The position numbers and the translations under genes were made by a program. A DNA stretch of 64,000 bases, taken from positions 57,042,431 to 57,106,430 of the forward strand of contig JASFXZ010000002.1 in NCBI GenBank assembly GCA_032209605.1, in the 5' to 3' direction. The notes under the pieces are model-generated. The model had not been told where the DNA came from. It saw nothing but the letters and a program-made list of their open reading frames with translations, and searched no databases. The first letter of the stretch is position 1, and the number at the start of each line of letters is the position of its first letter. Shown one piece after another: positions 34,340-47,449 of this stretch. This DNA comes from Mactromeris polynyma. Its lineage: Eukaryota; Mollusca; Bivalvia; Venerida; Mactridae.

Positions 34340-34870
34340 ACTTACTCGATGTAAGTATATTAAATTTACGCCTAAGTGCGGCTTACTCATTGTGAGTATA
34401 TTATATTAACGCATTTTTGCGGGTTTTCATTGTGAGTATATTATATTTAGGCCTTTGTTGGACTTACTCATCGTGAGTATATTATATGTACTCATTAGTA
34501 ATGCTTACTCGTGAGTATATTTTATTTACGTCTTAGTCCAGCTTACCCATTGTGAGTACATTATGATTATTTACGCGTTAGTCAGGGTTACTCATTGTTA
34601 GAATACTGCACTTAGTGAGACTTATCATTTTTGATTTACGCATTTGTCCGGCTTAGCCATTGTGAATATATTACATTTAGGCCTTAGTGGGACAATTATT
34701 TTCAGTATATTATATCTAAACATTAGCACGACTTACACATTGTGAGTGTATTACATTTACGCATTAGTAGGGCTTACTCATTGTGAGTGTCTTACGTTTA
34801 CACCTTAGTACGGATTAGGCCTTATGAGTGTAGTCGGGGCTTATTATTTGTTAGTATATTAAATTTAGCA
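34340..34870. repeat. Degenerate minisatellite, unit about 41-43 bp
   Basis: Around twelve irregular units built on CTTACTCATTGTGAGTATAT TATATTTACGCATTAGT. Units vary in length and many are damaged, so the array is old. No coding potential. Confidence 0.85.
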
Positions 34871-35204
34871 ATCAGTGTTCAATACTATTCGTGCATACAT
34901 GTATATTATAATACTGCAAGAGACCATTCCATGTTTATATTATTCATGAATGTATTTAAAAAAGATAAACAGCATATACGAAATGCAGTCTTGCAGTATG
35001 TTAAATAGAAATTTATATAACCAAAACTGTATAAAATTCCCATTAAAAACAATGAATAAATTAGTATGATTTACAAAATTAATAGCTATCGCATAATTTG
35101 AGAGTTATTCTTTAACATGGACTGTATTTATATTTCCTTGTATTATTGTTTTTAATTAAAAGGACACTATAAACATTTGGAATCCACAATTTTCACTAAG
35201 TTGC

Positions 35205-36358
35205 CAAGGAAACTCTCCAATCCGGAAACTTCCTCTAACCGGACAATTCTCTCAGTCCCGTTTAGTTCCTCCAATACAACATATGAAATAATGCCCCACA
35301 GTCCGGATGCTCCCCCACTCCGGAATCCGAACGAATTTTTTGGACCGGATTGATATTTCAACCGTAAATTATCCCCCAAAACCGGACGATTATTTTCCTC
35401 AAAATTCGTCAGATACTATAATGACGGAGAATTGAAAGAAGCCATAATAAATTTAATTGCCTCGGGGTGTAGACCATTAGACGTTATCATCGTGTGTATT
35501 CCGTTTTGAGGGGAACAAGGCAAGAACGGGTACGAGGTGTACTAATTATGTAAATAAACATTCAAGACAATTGGATAGATAATGTTTTAAAACACGCGGT
35601 GGTAATTGTTTAGCGATTGAGGATCCCGGACAATTAAAGGATGAGCAAGCAAGACTAATGAAAAATGTGTCTAATGGGTACAAAAATCGCAATTCAAATT
35701 GTTAACCTTAAATCATCAATTGCCTTTTCGAAAAATAATTTGAAATGAGGCTATGGTACATAGTTATCAAGTATGGCGTTTTAAACATACATCGTACTTT
35801 GTGCATAGCTTGTCAGAATTTATGGACGGTGACGTCGCGAAACTTAATTTCAGCTATGTTTGAAATCATTTGACATGTTGTATGATTCATTGAAAGATTT
35901 GCTTGAGATTGATATATGCACCGAATTATGTGAAACTATCAAAAGACAAATTTCATAATGATAATTTACATATAGATGATTTCAGATGTTAACAAATATT
36001 TAACACAGGAATTATTTTGCATATCGAACTGCACATCTTCCTTTTATGAAATGAGCACACATATGCTGGTCTCTTATAACTTATAATTTTGGTATATAAA
36101 TTAAATATTCAAGTTTTGTAAAATACTGTAGCTTAAATTTCCCTGATTCAGCAAAGTCGAATAAAAACTGCATTCAGACATTATATAATATTATTACGTC
36201 GCGTTAACGCGAACATCCTCTAGCAAACTTATTCAAATTACTGAAAGAATGTCTTGCCTAAGGACATTCAATGGAGGAATCATCTCCGGTCCGGAATCTC
36301 CTCTAATCCGAACTTTATAGTTTGTCCGAAGGGTGTTCGGATTAGGGAGTTTCCACTG
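35205..36358. mobile_element. pogo-like non-autonomous element
   Basis: The right end in reverse complement reads CAGTGGAAACTCCCTAATCC, followed outside by TA. The left end (CAAGGAAACTCTCCAATCCG) is an imperfect match. Both ends carry further CCGGA/CCGAA words (for example CTCTAACCGGACAATT at left). About 1.15 kb, no transposase seen. The left boundary is less certain. Confidence 0.6.
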
Positions 36359-37239
36359 TAAATAGAAAATATTCATTTTATCTACGATTAATAAAACTTC
36401 AACACCATAAGTTAAGGAAATATTTGTTATTGCTGCAACAAACAATGCACATAAATGGCATCTTATTTATAATCTAAGGATAGTATGTCCATTATAATCG
36501 TCTGAAAGATTTTATAAAAGTGACAGACGTTACATTATTGGCATTAATTGTCAAATTTGTCGATACATCTTTCATCTCATATAATGTGATAAACCAGAAA
36601 CAGAGACTGAAACAAGGCCGGTTTTGGGTTGGAAATATTCATACACATATACAATAAGCAGCATATCAATATGTTCAAGCCCCATCAGCAACATGTCTCA
36701 CTGTCTGGCTCAGTGGGACGCAAATATACATCAAATCAGTATTTGCTTTTAACATATGTCAACTATAATGCATTAAAGTGAGAAGCGTGAATATATTTAA
36801 AGACTTTTCGTCAAAAACCGCTTACAAAAAGAATTGATCAGTGTTGTGTTAAATGTCAGACATTGTGTATCATTTAGGGTTTTTAAACATGACATATTCC
36901 TCATTTTAATACTTACATAAACTTTGAATCCCAGCGAAAATTAAATAATGGAGTAATAAGAACGTTTCTGACATATATAAATTACATTTGAAAGAAGTAT
37001 TCTACAGTGAGTAACCAATACCAGTATAGCACTTGTATTATCATTTTCCACCAATATTACCACGTTTTATATACATACATGTTTATAGCTACATAAAAGT
37101 TCAATACAGAGGATTTTTACACTCAATTTGACATGTACATGAATATTTATGGAATTTCTTGTTCAGGCATCCATTACCATCATTGCCTTGATGGCAACAT
37201 GCATTGATTCAGCAATGTAACTTCAGTTTCGGTGATACA
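36359..37239. other. No gene recognised
   Basis: AT-rich, nothing identified. Confidence 0.35.
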
Positions 37240-38647
37240 ATGACGACATTGTGGTGTGTCTGTGTGGTTTGTTAATTTATGTAATTCATAATATTAGTCA
37301 TCACTTGTTATTATACTTTATAAAATACTACGTTATGTGTCTATATGCTATATGCGATTAAGCTTTATCTTTTATAGTACATGATGGTTTTACATCAATG
37401 GGTTTCGTTTTAATATAGCATTTACATCGTGTTGTGTTTGTTGTTATTAGTCTCGGCTTCTCTATTTTTATTCCTTTTACGTTTGCTCATGGGGCTCGGA
37501 TATGAATAAAATTATTTCGATTGTTTAAATCTCTTTTCCGAATAATCCATTCCATTAACATTTGCCCGTTTTGCGCATGCGTTAATATTGTGGAACTGCG
37601 ATATTTCACTTAGCAGTTACTATGGTCGATACGATTCATTCATAACAATTGTCCGCTCTCATTCATAAACATTTCCCGCACTCGGAAATTACGAAATCGC
37701 TATTTACAGACCTTCGTAACAATATGTATGAATGGATTCTGACCATTAATTTACCGCACGAATACTGTAAAATATTCTACACACCATTGTTAAATAATTT
37801 TTGAAGTTGTATGTATATGCCTATATAAATTAGTCTGCTTGTTATATTTCCAATTTAACACCATCATTAATACTGTGGCACAGGTGCTCTAAAATAAAAG
37901 GAAGAGAATCATTTTCTAATGTTGAATGTAGTTTTATCTTAATATGTGTACTGCATTTTTTATTAAAGGTTGTTTATGATATTTTTCGAAAGAAAAAGTT
38001 GATTTTCCCCTTAGTTGTTATTTACATCAATCATTATTATGTGCATTTCTTACACAAAATTATTGCTCAATATGTGCAAAATTCAGTTTGAGTTAATTAC
38101 GTCATTTTTGTCCACATATTCCCTTGAAATATTTCACAATAATTATTTTGCTAAACATTTCCCGGCGACTTTGATGCCTTGCATCAACTTTCACATGTTA
38201 CTTTGATTTTGTTATCGTGACAATCGCATTTGTATTGTATTTTTCATTATGCCTTATATTTCGCCTTGCAGTTTGATATGTCTTTGATTGCATATTGTAC
38301 TTAATATTGTTACATCACTTCTGTAACAAACAATTTCCAAAGACGCTGTGGTGTGTCTGTGATGTGTGATGCTATAATACAAACTGAGATTATTTCATAG
38401 ACATTGGATTGTGTCTGTATGTCATATGCATTTTATTTTTAATACATGATGAAGCCACATGGTGGATTTACAATGTGTTTCGGTTTAACATAGCTTACAC
38501 ATTGTGTTGTGTCTAGTTACTTTGATTTTGTTACCATTCCAATTGCATTTGCATTGTATTTTTCATCAAGTCTTATATTTTGTCAGACAGTTTGTTATGT
38601 CTGTGATTGCATACTGTACTCTATGTATAATATTGCTGCATTATATC
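37240..38647. repeat. Diverged duplicated blocks
   Basis: 37240-37450 and 38340-38520 share TGTGGTGTGTCTGTG, TACATGATG and a TTGTGTTGTGT end. 38190-38320 and 38515-38647 share TTACTTTGATTTTGTTA, TTGTATTTTTCAT and GATTGCATA. So parts of a roughly 325-bp unit are repeated two to three times with strong divergence. Nature unknown. Confidence 0.6.
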
Positions 38648-39130
38648 AGTAAAAGAGAGAGAATAAGTTGATACAGTGAACGCCACCTACATAAGACAGT
38701 GCCTCACAACACAGACCTCCGGGACAACAACAATCCATTAAACATAAGGCACTTGATGGTGTTATGGTGAACATACGTTAGGGAACAGGGACGCAATGGC
38801 CTGGCATACCATATTGAAAAACAAGGAGAATCAAAGAGGACAAACCGTTAATGGGGGAAATTATAAGATGGAAAAGACCGCAGGACAAGCCAAGATAGCC
38901 GGCAACAGTAGATCGAAACTTGGCAGAAAACAACCTGAACACTATATAAAGTGAAATAATTGCACAGGGGAAAGGGACATATAACATACATTCAAAACAC
39001 AAAATGAAATAATAACCATACAGCGAATTACAGCCTTGGCACTGTCAGTATAAATACTTGGGGTTTAAATCGATTTAACAGTTTGCTAACCTCATACTTA
39101 ATCGCTAAATGGTCATGTATTTCTAAGATA
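38648..39130 (+). mobile_element. Dispersed repeat family A, copy 4 (most complete)
   Basis: Starts GAGAATAAGTTGATACAGTG, with GAACGCCACCTACATAAGAC and CAATCCATTAAACATAAGGC. It continues through GAACACTATATAAAGTG and the core GCCTTGGCACTGTCAGTATA, and on to GTTTAAATCGATTTAACAG. It joins the left blocks of copy 3 to the core blocks of copies 1, 2, 5 and 6. No conserved open frame. Confidence 0.8.
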
Positions 39131-39720
39131 TTGATCTGTACACAATCCGACTATGTCGGCAGCAACAAATCTATAAAAAAACAGTTACCACTATGCACCT
39201 TAGCTAATGGTAATTTGTAAAATGCAATTAAATACCTAGACAAAAAGTGACAAAATTTAAATCAATACACGGATAAGCAAATTAACGTCAGACTCTCTTA
39301 TTTAAGGAAGCATACATATTGTTTGAAACTGTATCAAGCTTGAAATTGTTGTTGTCGTTAAATGACGTAAGCTATTGAGTTATAATGGACTGGAACTTCA
39401 TGGGTACAAATAGAAAAGAGAGCATTTTATCAGTAAAACACTAAACTTAAGGTAATGTCCTTATCATGCAGGTGTGTAGTAAACGTTTTTCCAGCACTAC
39501 ATTAGTTGTATCATACGAACATTAGCATCTCCAGGAATAGAATAGTTATGTATTAACATATTAGCTGTTGTTTGCATACGCTTTATTATCACCATCGGAC
39601 GGACGAACTGACGGGATCCATTCAGACAAATAATTAATATGCTGATAATTAAATGGCAGGTGGTGCGTGCAATTCATGCCTCGTGTGCATCTGATGTGAC
39701 CAACGACATTGACAAGTTCT
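39131..39720. other. No gene recognised before the hAT remnant
   Basis: AT-rich; the last part may contain the upstream, unreadable body of the hAT transposase. Confidence 0.35.
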
Positions 39721-40051
39721 GTACCGAGATACGTTGATGGCAAAGACGCTGCCAGACGGTAACGGAGGACCCAAGCGACTGCCTATTGGAAGCGTTGAGT
39801 CAGGAAAATAAGGACCTCTACCCAAATGTTTGTACCTGTCTGTCTGTATTGTTAGCAATGCCTGTGTCAACAGCGACAACAGAACGGTCCTTAGCAAGAT
39901 GCGACCTATTAAGACCTATAAGCGAAGTACGATGACCACTGAAAGCCTCAGTGGTCTTGATCTCCTCAATAGCTATATAGAGAAGGAGATAGTGTTTGAA
40001 ATATTTGCCCGGAAAAAGGAAAGACGCCAGGCTATTTTATACAGGATTTGA
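39720..40051 (+). pseudogene. hAT transposase C-terminus (dimerisation domain), frameshifted
   Basis: Reads NKDLYPNVCTCLSVLLAMPV and STATTERSLA (usual form PVSTxTxERSFS) in one frame. After a one-base break near 39890 it reads KMRPIKTYKRSTMTTESLSG, LDLLNSY and FEIFARKKERR. This is the hAT dimerisation region at the end of the transposase. The catalytic body is not recognisable upstream, so this is a 3' fragment. Confidence 0.9.
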
Positions 40052-40763
40052 AAGTGCCTAAGCTACACTCATTTAATGTATATGGCTTACGGTTTAATGA
40101 GGGTAAACATATGCCGTTATACATGTAATGTATCATTTTAGTATAAATAGAAATACATGTACAAACAAACTTTATGTTTCTGTTATCTCTGTTCCATAAT
40201 GCCATCTTTAATTGAGGATGTGAACATTAAAGACACTAGTTGCGTCAGTTTATACTGACTTTACTATAATGTTATGTAAATGTTTGTTTTATATTGCTGT
40301 GAATGTTGACGGACGCTGTATTTTTTTTAATAAATGGTCCCTATAATAAATGAAAATTTCGACTCCGTTTATATCAAACTATATCATTTATCCTTAAACG
40401 GGTTTTGGTGAAAGAAATCCTCTGGATATCTAAACACATTCAGAGTTCACCATTTGTGCTCGACTATTCAAAACTTTCCGGGAGAGGACCCCCCATTTCC
40501 AACAATATCTATCATCGCATCGGCCAAAAATCGATATTTCCAGGCGTCTAATTTGCATTGATTAGATGGGGTACACTATGTATTTATTATGATTATTTCT
40601 TTATGATTAACATATTCAAAAGTTTCAACCAGATTTGGAAACCGCAATGTATCGTCTTTTCAATCGTATAAAAATATTCGGTTCGGTTAGTCTCTCTTGT
40701 GACAAGTTTAATATCCACATGTGGTCTCTTAAGATATAATCTTAATCTAACTGTTCACTGGAC

Positions 40764-41168
40764 CACGGACATATAAACCATATGTTTATATGTCCGTGAC
40801 TGGACCATGGTTTATGGTGGTAAAGTGAAGACTGCATTTAAAGTGTAAAGATTCATGAAATTGATTTCTTCTTGGAGACCATATCGCGACTCTTGTGTCG
40901 TATTTACTTTTGTTTTTTACGATCACTTACGGAAAGCTTAATTTCAATTGTGATAAACATTTTGTTTTATTCAGCGCAACGATATAGGTAGTGGTCACAC
41001 AACTGAACATAATATATTATAGTACAGAAACATCGTTTTAAAATGTATGTGGTGTATTCCACACATACCATGAACTAATATAATTCATTTTATTATCATC
41101 ATACAGAAGGATTTATAAATCTGTTTGAATAATTCGTAATAGCAATATAAAGTGGTTTATATGTCCGT
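40764..41168. mobile_element. MITE with a hairpin end
   Basis: The left end CACGGACATATAAACCA is followed at once by its own reverse complement, forming a 15-bp-arm hairpin (40764-40798). The right end (41152-41168) is TGGTTTATATGTCCGTG. So the same terminus occurs three times, twice back to back. About 405 bp, no coding content. Confidence 0.75.
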
Positions 41169-41640
41169 GGTAACAGAATTAAATTAGTGAATTTATAAAT
41201 TACACTCCGTGAGAGTTTACTGTGCGACTTATTTATAAAAAACATTTGCATTCCCGGAATTAGTGTACCCACTCACAGTTTTAAATAATCCAAAAGAAAA
41301 GAGAATTAAAAAAAATAAAACTCTTATGTTTGACTTTCTGTGAGATTCTTAACCTCCCGAAATATGATTTTCCAAACATATGAAAATGGAGGACCAAAAC
41401 TGTTAGATATCCATTCATTCTTAAATTCAGTCAAGGTCAGCTCGGTCAAAAGAATCATACCGGAAATAATGCTAAATGCAAAATAACTTATAACATTGAA
41501 CTTAAAAAATATTTCTTAACTTTTGAACAAACGCAGAACGTATTTCATTTAAATTTATAGATCAATAAACATGTGCTTAATAACCCGGATACATACCAAT
41601 CACAATTATGGGTACTTATGTCTTTATTTATGTTTAAGTC

Positions 41641-41765
41641 AAGTATACAAAAGAGTTTGACAATCATCGTTCTGCAGCAATGATTAAAGAAAAAGCATCG
41701 AATTTAAAGGCATTTGTATTACTGGTTCAATGCTATAGTACTTTTTATATGTAACTCTTTAGTGG
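41641..41765 (+). repeat. Second copy of the 23.8-kb repeat
   Basis: Reverse complement of 23812-23928 with substitutions and small indels: shared GAGTTTGACAATCATCGTTC, CAATGATTAAAGAAAA, TTACTGGTTCAAT and TACTTTTTATATGTAACTCT. Confidence 0.8.
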
Positions 41766-42114
41766 AGGACTATAGTCGTAATGGTTTATACAGGCATGAA
41801 ATGACGTCAACATAGAAACGGACGCTGGTAGAAAGAAGCTGAATAGGAAGGGTTCAGTTGGTGCGGGGAAACACCAACAAACGAAGCATTTCGGATCAAG
41901 GTGGTGTAAGGACAAATATCTATCGGAATGGGGAAGTAAGGTAGTGTCAGCTGACAGTAAAAAACGATCATGGAGAAGTACAAAGGACAACAAGGTAGGA
42001 AGGGACCGAACGGATGGAATTAACCATTCGACAAACTAAGTGGCCAGTGGCCATGGCCTAATTGTGGGAAACAAGAATATTATATCAAATCAGAAAACTG
42101 CAATTGGCGAAAGG

Positions 42115-42335
42115 TAACTTAAAATACAGCATTGGAACTGTCAGTATAAATACTGGGGGTTTAAATAGATTTAACAGCTAGCTATCCTCACACTTAATCC
42201 CAAATAGTCATTGATTTCTAACATATACCTCCTCATTGATTTAAATGTTTTGTAGACTGTTGTTTTATTCGAAGGTCTGTGTGGGGAGGGATTATCTTGT
42301 GTATGTGGCGTTCCCTGGAACAATTTAATCTCTCT
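42115..42335 (+). mobile_element. Dispersed repeat family A, copy 5, with a folded-back end
   Basis: 42115-42230 holds the core (CAGCATTGGAACTGTCAGTA, TTTAAATAGATTTAACAG, CTAGCTATCCTCAC) in plus orientation. 42255-42335 holds the opposite end of the element (GGCGTTCCCTGGAACAATTT, GGTCTGTGTGGGGAGG) in minus orientation. The middle of the element is missing. Confidence 0.7.
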
Positions 42336-43258
42336 TTGAAAATGGTTTTTAAGTAACATTTTCTAAAGTTATCAGTAATATTCATGAACATTCCGAATTG
42401 TAGCAACAAATGTGTTATATGATAATGTACTGTTTATAAGGTGCAAATACTACAAAGGTGAACAACAACGTAAATAGCTGCATTCATATTACGTTCTATC
42501 ATCACTTCAAGCAAAGATATACATTTCAGAGAGATATAATTGTTGTAGATGCATAACGGAATCTACAGCGAAAAGTGTTACTTTCCGTTTAAATAATCAA
42601 CACTAATTACAATGTGAATCTTGACTGTCAATGCAGAATATTACTCTGAGGTAAGTAAGTTTAGTAAAGTTCTATCGTAAATAATTAAAACAGTTAAAAT
42701 CATCTTATTTTTATAATATGACTACGTATTATTTTACTGTTTTAATCGTAAATGAATCCATATCCACATTGAAATGAATTTGGTATTTTCAGGTATTGCG
42801 ACGCGATCTGGTACAGGCACATCGCCGGAAGCGACCACATCGAATGAGTTACGGATTGCTGCAGGACGGATTGTAGCTAATACCTTCGACAGTGAATGGT
42901 ATAAACAAACATTCACAAAGTGGATATATCGACACCGCAAGTGCATTGCAACGCGTGGAGATTACGTCGAGAAAACTAATCGGTGTCTTCATTTTGATGA
43001 CGTTTGACGTTAACGTTTCTTACCGTGCGGCAAAGTGATAACAGTCAGTATGTTTGACGTACATGTAAAATTTTATTGTTTATTGCATTTTAATGAAATT
43101 CTGGCAATTAAGCACTCGAAAAAAGATACTTATCACTGTCATTTTTGTTTTTCATTATTTGGTCCCTTTAAAAAATTATAACACACTTCCGCGAACTTCC
43201 AGAACAACCCTCGTACAACGATTGTCCACCGTAAGTGTCTGACTCAATTCGTACAAAA
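42336..43258. other. No gene recognised
   Basis: Short frames on both strands at 42.73-43.0 kb look superficially protein-like but overlap each other and match nothing I know. Confidence 0.35.
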
Positions 43259-44008
43259 TAGGGATGTCAACGAATGGTAATTTTGGTATTCGAATATTCG
43301 GTCCACCTACCGAACGAATATTCGAATAGTCGAACATGCGAACTTCATTCATTACGAACGGAACTAATTATTTGTTTATCATCATTTCTACTTGCATACA
43401 TACAAACTAGTAGTTTGTAGTTTGTCCTTGTTTTCGAGAAAAGCTTTGTTACCGGCAATATGAAAATGTTAGTGTTGCTTATTGCAAATTGTTAACGAAC
43501 GTGAAAGCATTTCGAAATACCTATATACATGCATATCTGTCATAATATTCCGGTCGGATCAAGTTATGAATTATTTGTCGTGCAGAATTCTACGAAGGGT
43601 GTGAATAATTGGAGTAAAAGTAACTCTAGCCCATGATATAGGCTTTTGTTGAGTTAAATGCGCCGATAGCTTCATGTCAGTATTTTAAAAATGATACATT
43701 CGAAATTCAAAGTTAAACTTTAAACTTAATACATTATCATTTTTATGTTTTAAACTGATCACGCAAGTTGTAAAACTCCCCGTGGTTACTTTAATATTTA
43801 CAGGGCTTAAGTGTCACCACCACAGTATTATATCTCTCTCTTGCCACATAAGATACAACATGACTTGTCAATTAACACCTGTAGATATTATTTTCACACG
43901 TAACATGTCATTCAATGCGATGATGCCCATCACTGAAATTTAATACACTTGCATTCAACATACGTACGAACGAATATTCGAATATCCGAATATTCGTCGC
44001 CATTCCTA
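43259..44008. mobile_element. hAT-like MITE, 750 bp
   Basis: The left end TAGGGATGTCAACGAAT and right end in reverse complement TAGGAATGGCGACGAAT are inverted repeats. Both are followed by ATATTCGAATA-rich subterminal sequence. The flanking octamers are GTACAAAA and ATATAAAA, an imperfect 8-bp duplication as expected for an old hAT insertion. No coding content. Confidence 0.75.
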
Positions 44009-44529
44009 ATATAAAACATTAAGTGTTTATTTCGTGTTAGCAATAAAATACATCAACAACTTACCTGCTGTAGAATACAATCCCGATCGGATGATTTGGT
44101 ATACCACCAAGATAGTGATTACTATCAGGAAAAATCGCAGACATTTTTTTTGCAAGTTTCGCATACTGAAACAAAGATCTGGTCCACAGGTATATTTCCG
44201 TAATTATTATCTAAAAATGTACGTAAATTACTCAATTATTTAACGTAAGGTCTTCATCCAATGCTTAAACTGAATTATGCTATTATTGTCAAGTCTAAAG
44301 AAAGAAAATGTAGAAACGTTTCGTTAACAAAGTGCGGAATGTAAAGAAAAACGAGTAGAAACTGAATAATAATTCGGCAGCTATGATATATATATTTTGT
44401 ACTCTTTCTCTTTTAATGTCAAGCCATCCGTGCGTTACAAGCAATTAAACCATTTCATCTTCCCAAATATATGTAATGTTACACACTTACATTATTTTAT
44501 ATTGATAGAAAGAAGGCATACACCTCGGT
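44009..44529. other. No gene recognised
   Basis: AT-rich spacer between the MITE and the LINE tail. Confidence 0.35.
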
Positions 44530-45178
44530 AAGTCAAGTCAAGTCAAACTTTATTTATTGTCGGATGGTTTACAAAACATATAACATTAGCTATAGTTAGC
44601 TATTTACCGACATACATAAATAAGTTTAATAACATATGTGAAGCTATCAATGCTATACTAATTTAAAGGCAGTACTAAAATATACATAGTGTGGATAACT
44701 CTATACATACAGATGCAAATTAAAAATCAGTAAATATAAATAAAATTATATATAAAGTACTACTGCACATAAATCATTAGATTAAAACAGATTGTTAAAT
44801 GAGTAAGGCCTGTAAATATTTAGCGTAGTATCTAAGTAAAGGGGCTTTAAATATAACATGCTAACATAAGGATAAAAAGCATAGGAAAAAGGACACTGTA
44901 ATCGTTATGTTGGATAGGTAAAAATAGCACATATGAAACATGATACAAGGACACAATACACATAGCAAAAGTGACATTGTTGTAAATCAGCAGAAAATAA
45001 AAATAAAATATGAGAATACATGCAGTTTACAAATCAAAATAAGAAGCATTAAATATTCACACCTAGGCAACTGATTTAAATAAGCAGGAACGATACAGTG
45101 TGTACACACAAACTAACACGAACATGAGGTACAAGAGCAGCTCTCACCATCCCAGGTTGATAAGATACTCTTAAAATG

Positions 45179-45565
45179 TTAAAATTTTTCTGTGTCCCTA
45201 AAATGTTGTGGGAGGGAATTCCATAGTTTTGGTGCACTGTACCGTAAAGAGGAGTTGATCCCATACCGTGTTGTGCTTACCCTTGGTAACTCGGCAGTGT
45301 TCGTGTATCTGAAAGAATTCGAGTGATTGTCTTTTAATTTAACAAGATCATGAAGGTAAACAGGAGTATCTTTGTTCAAAATTGTGTAAGTTTCTAAAGC
45401 CATTGTTCTGAGTCTTTTAAGTTTTAAAGATCGTAGTTTTGACTTTACAAGTAACTGGTTGTATGATGATGTGTAGTCTCCAAAAGCAAAACGTGCAACC
45501 CTTTCCTGTATCTTTTCCATCATAACAGTCATTATTTCACCACAAAATGCCATGTTAGTGGACAA
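45179..45565 (-). pseudogene. CR1-type LINE ORF2, C-terminal domain
   Basis: Reads EKIQERVARFAFGDYTSSYN, LRSLKLKRLRTMALETYTIL, VYLHDLVKLKDNHSNSFRY and STTRYGINSSLRYSAPKLWN. These are hallmarks of the conserved domain after the reverse transcriptase in CR1 and related LINEs. Open for 128 codons and ends with its own stop. Confidence 0.88.
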
Positions 45566-45651
45566 TAGCTAAAATTAGATAAAATGAATGAATGATAAAT
45601 TGTTAATCTTCCTAGCTTACTTAGATTTTTTTCCTATGCGCTTAAGTGCAT

Positions 45652-46431
45652 TTAACTGGCGTGATGCCTTTCTGTACATATTGGATACATGACTATCACA
45701 TTTAAGTAAAAAATCAATTGATACACCAAGAAGCACTGAATAGTAATATTTCCAAAGTTAAAAGATATATTTTCCTGCTGCTTTGTCTTTTTGCCTATGC
45801 TAATTGCTTGAAACTTATCAGGATTTACTTTCATTTGGTTGTATGCAAACCAACTCACTAGCCATTGACTATCAGTTTCAAGAATGTGAACAACAGTATC
45901 ACAGTTGTAATCAGAGCAGAGTGTTGTCATCAGCATAGTTATATAGACTGCTGCCTTGGACAAAATTAAAAATATCATTGATGAAATTATTAAAAAATAC
46001 TGGTCCTAAAAGTGAGGCCTGGGGAACGCCCTTGTATATTTCTTTAAAAGAACTTGCACCCCCCCCCCCATTTTGACACATTGTTTCCTGTTACTTAGAT
46101 AACTTTTGTTAAGATCCAGAGCAGAGTCTGATATTCCATAATATTTCAGTTTAAGTAAAAGTAAATTATGCGGCATGCAGTCGAACGCCTTCGAGAGATC
46201 CATCAGTATTGCAGCCACATACATGTATTTGTTATCATCAAGTGCTTTTTTCCAGTCTTCAATAATGTTCAATAGAGTAGATTGAGAACCATAGCCAGAT
46301 CTAAATGCTGAAAGGTATACGTAAAAATGTGCCGTAACAAATTCAGTATTCTGACTGTTTATGGCTCTTTCGAAGATTTTCGACATGACTGGTAAGATAC
46401 TAACATGTCTGTAATTACTTTTATCTAGCAT
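45652..46431 (-). pseudogene. CR1-type LINE reverse transcriptase core
   Basis: 46431-46006 reads SNYRHVSILPVMSKIFER, FRSGYGSQSTLLNIIEDW and ILMDLSKAFDCMPHNLLLLK, with the first catalytic Asp. After a frame change, LLGPVFFNNFINDIFNF and NYADDNTL supply the YADD motif (about 45.92 kb). Another frame change leads to ETDSQWLVSWFAYNQMKVNP and DKFQAISIG. A run of ten or so C bases at 46060-46071 marks one damaged point. Confidence 0.9.
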
Positions 46432-46713
46432 ACTATTTTTTTATGTATAGGAACAACTTGAGCTATTTTGAGAGTATCGGGAAAAGTGGATGTAGTCAGG
46501 AACATGTTTACTAGGGTTTTTATAGGTGTAACAATAACTGGTTTAGCAAATTTAATCCATTTAGCTGAAATTCCATCATGGCCTATTGTTTTTTTAACAC
46601 TGAGTTTGTCAATTTGTTTATCAATTAAATTTTAATCAATATTATTAAAAACAAGAGGTGTGACATTGCTTCTGTTGGAAGATATGCTCTTGTAATACAT
46701 GGGTGGTTTTCAA

Positions 46714-47193
46714 CTACTGAATAAAACCTTGGGCAATATCCTTGGCTACATCAACAAAATATATATTAAAAATATCACATATTTGATTCTGATCATTAAT
46801 TAATATATCATCCTCACAAGGAACTGTGTTTTTGTCTACAATATTTCCTTTATTAGTTAAAAACGGTTTTACTGTTGGCCAAAAATCACCAGATTTGCAA
46901 TCACCAGATTTGCAACCACCTACACATCTGTCAATAAAATACTTGTTAATTGATTTTCTACCCAGAGAAGTTACTAAATGTCTTTGCTTTCTGTAGCTTT
47001 CCCAACTTTTTGTTGTCTTCCTAGACTGGAATTTATTAATTAACATTTTTTTTTCATACACTGCCTGCTTTAAAGTTTGATTCATGTATGAGACTGGTTT
47101 AGAAATTGCCTTCTGTTTCTTCATAGTTGCATGTTTATCAACTACTTTCTGAAATATGTTATTAATATCTGTATAAAGATCATTTACATTCAC
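46714..47193 (-). pseudogene. CR1-type LINE ORF2, region between endonuclease and reverse transcriptase
   Basis: 159 open codons: LYTDINNIFQKVVDKHATMK, QTLKQAVYEKKMLINKFQ, ESYRKQRHLVTSLGRKSIN, then FWPTVKPFLTNKG. These match the conserved lead-in to the reverse transcriptase (K-x-FWxTVKPFLTNK) of CR1-like elements. KSGDCKSGD shows a small internal duplication. Confidence 0.85.
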
Positions 47194-47449
47194 ACAATCA
47201 GAGGTAAAACCATGAAATTCCTGTTCCAGGTCATCATTAAATCTGTGTACATCAAAGTGCTTTAAACTTCTATAAGAGAGCCTTTTTTAAATTTGGTACT
47301 TGTACATTGAGCTGAAAACTTATCATAGTATGTACATCACTTAGACCACTGTTGAAATTAAAAGTTTTATCTATCACAGTATTATCATTTGTTAAAATTA
47401 CATCAATAAGCGAAGGTCTATGTGCAAAGGCAAAACATGTAGGATTTTT

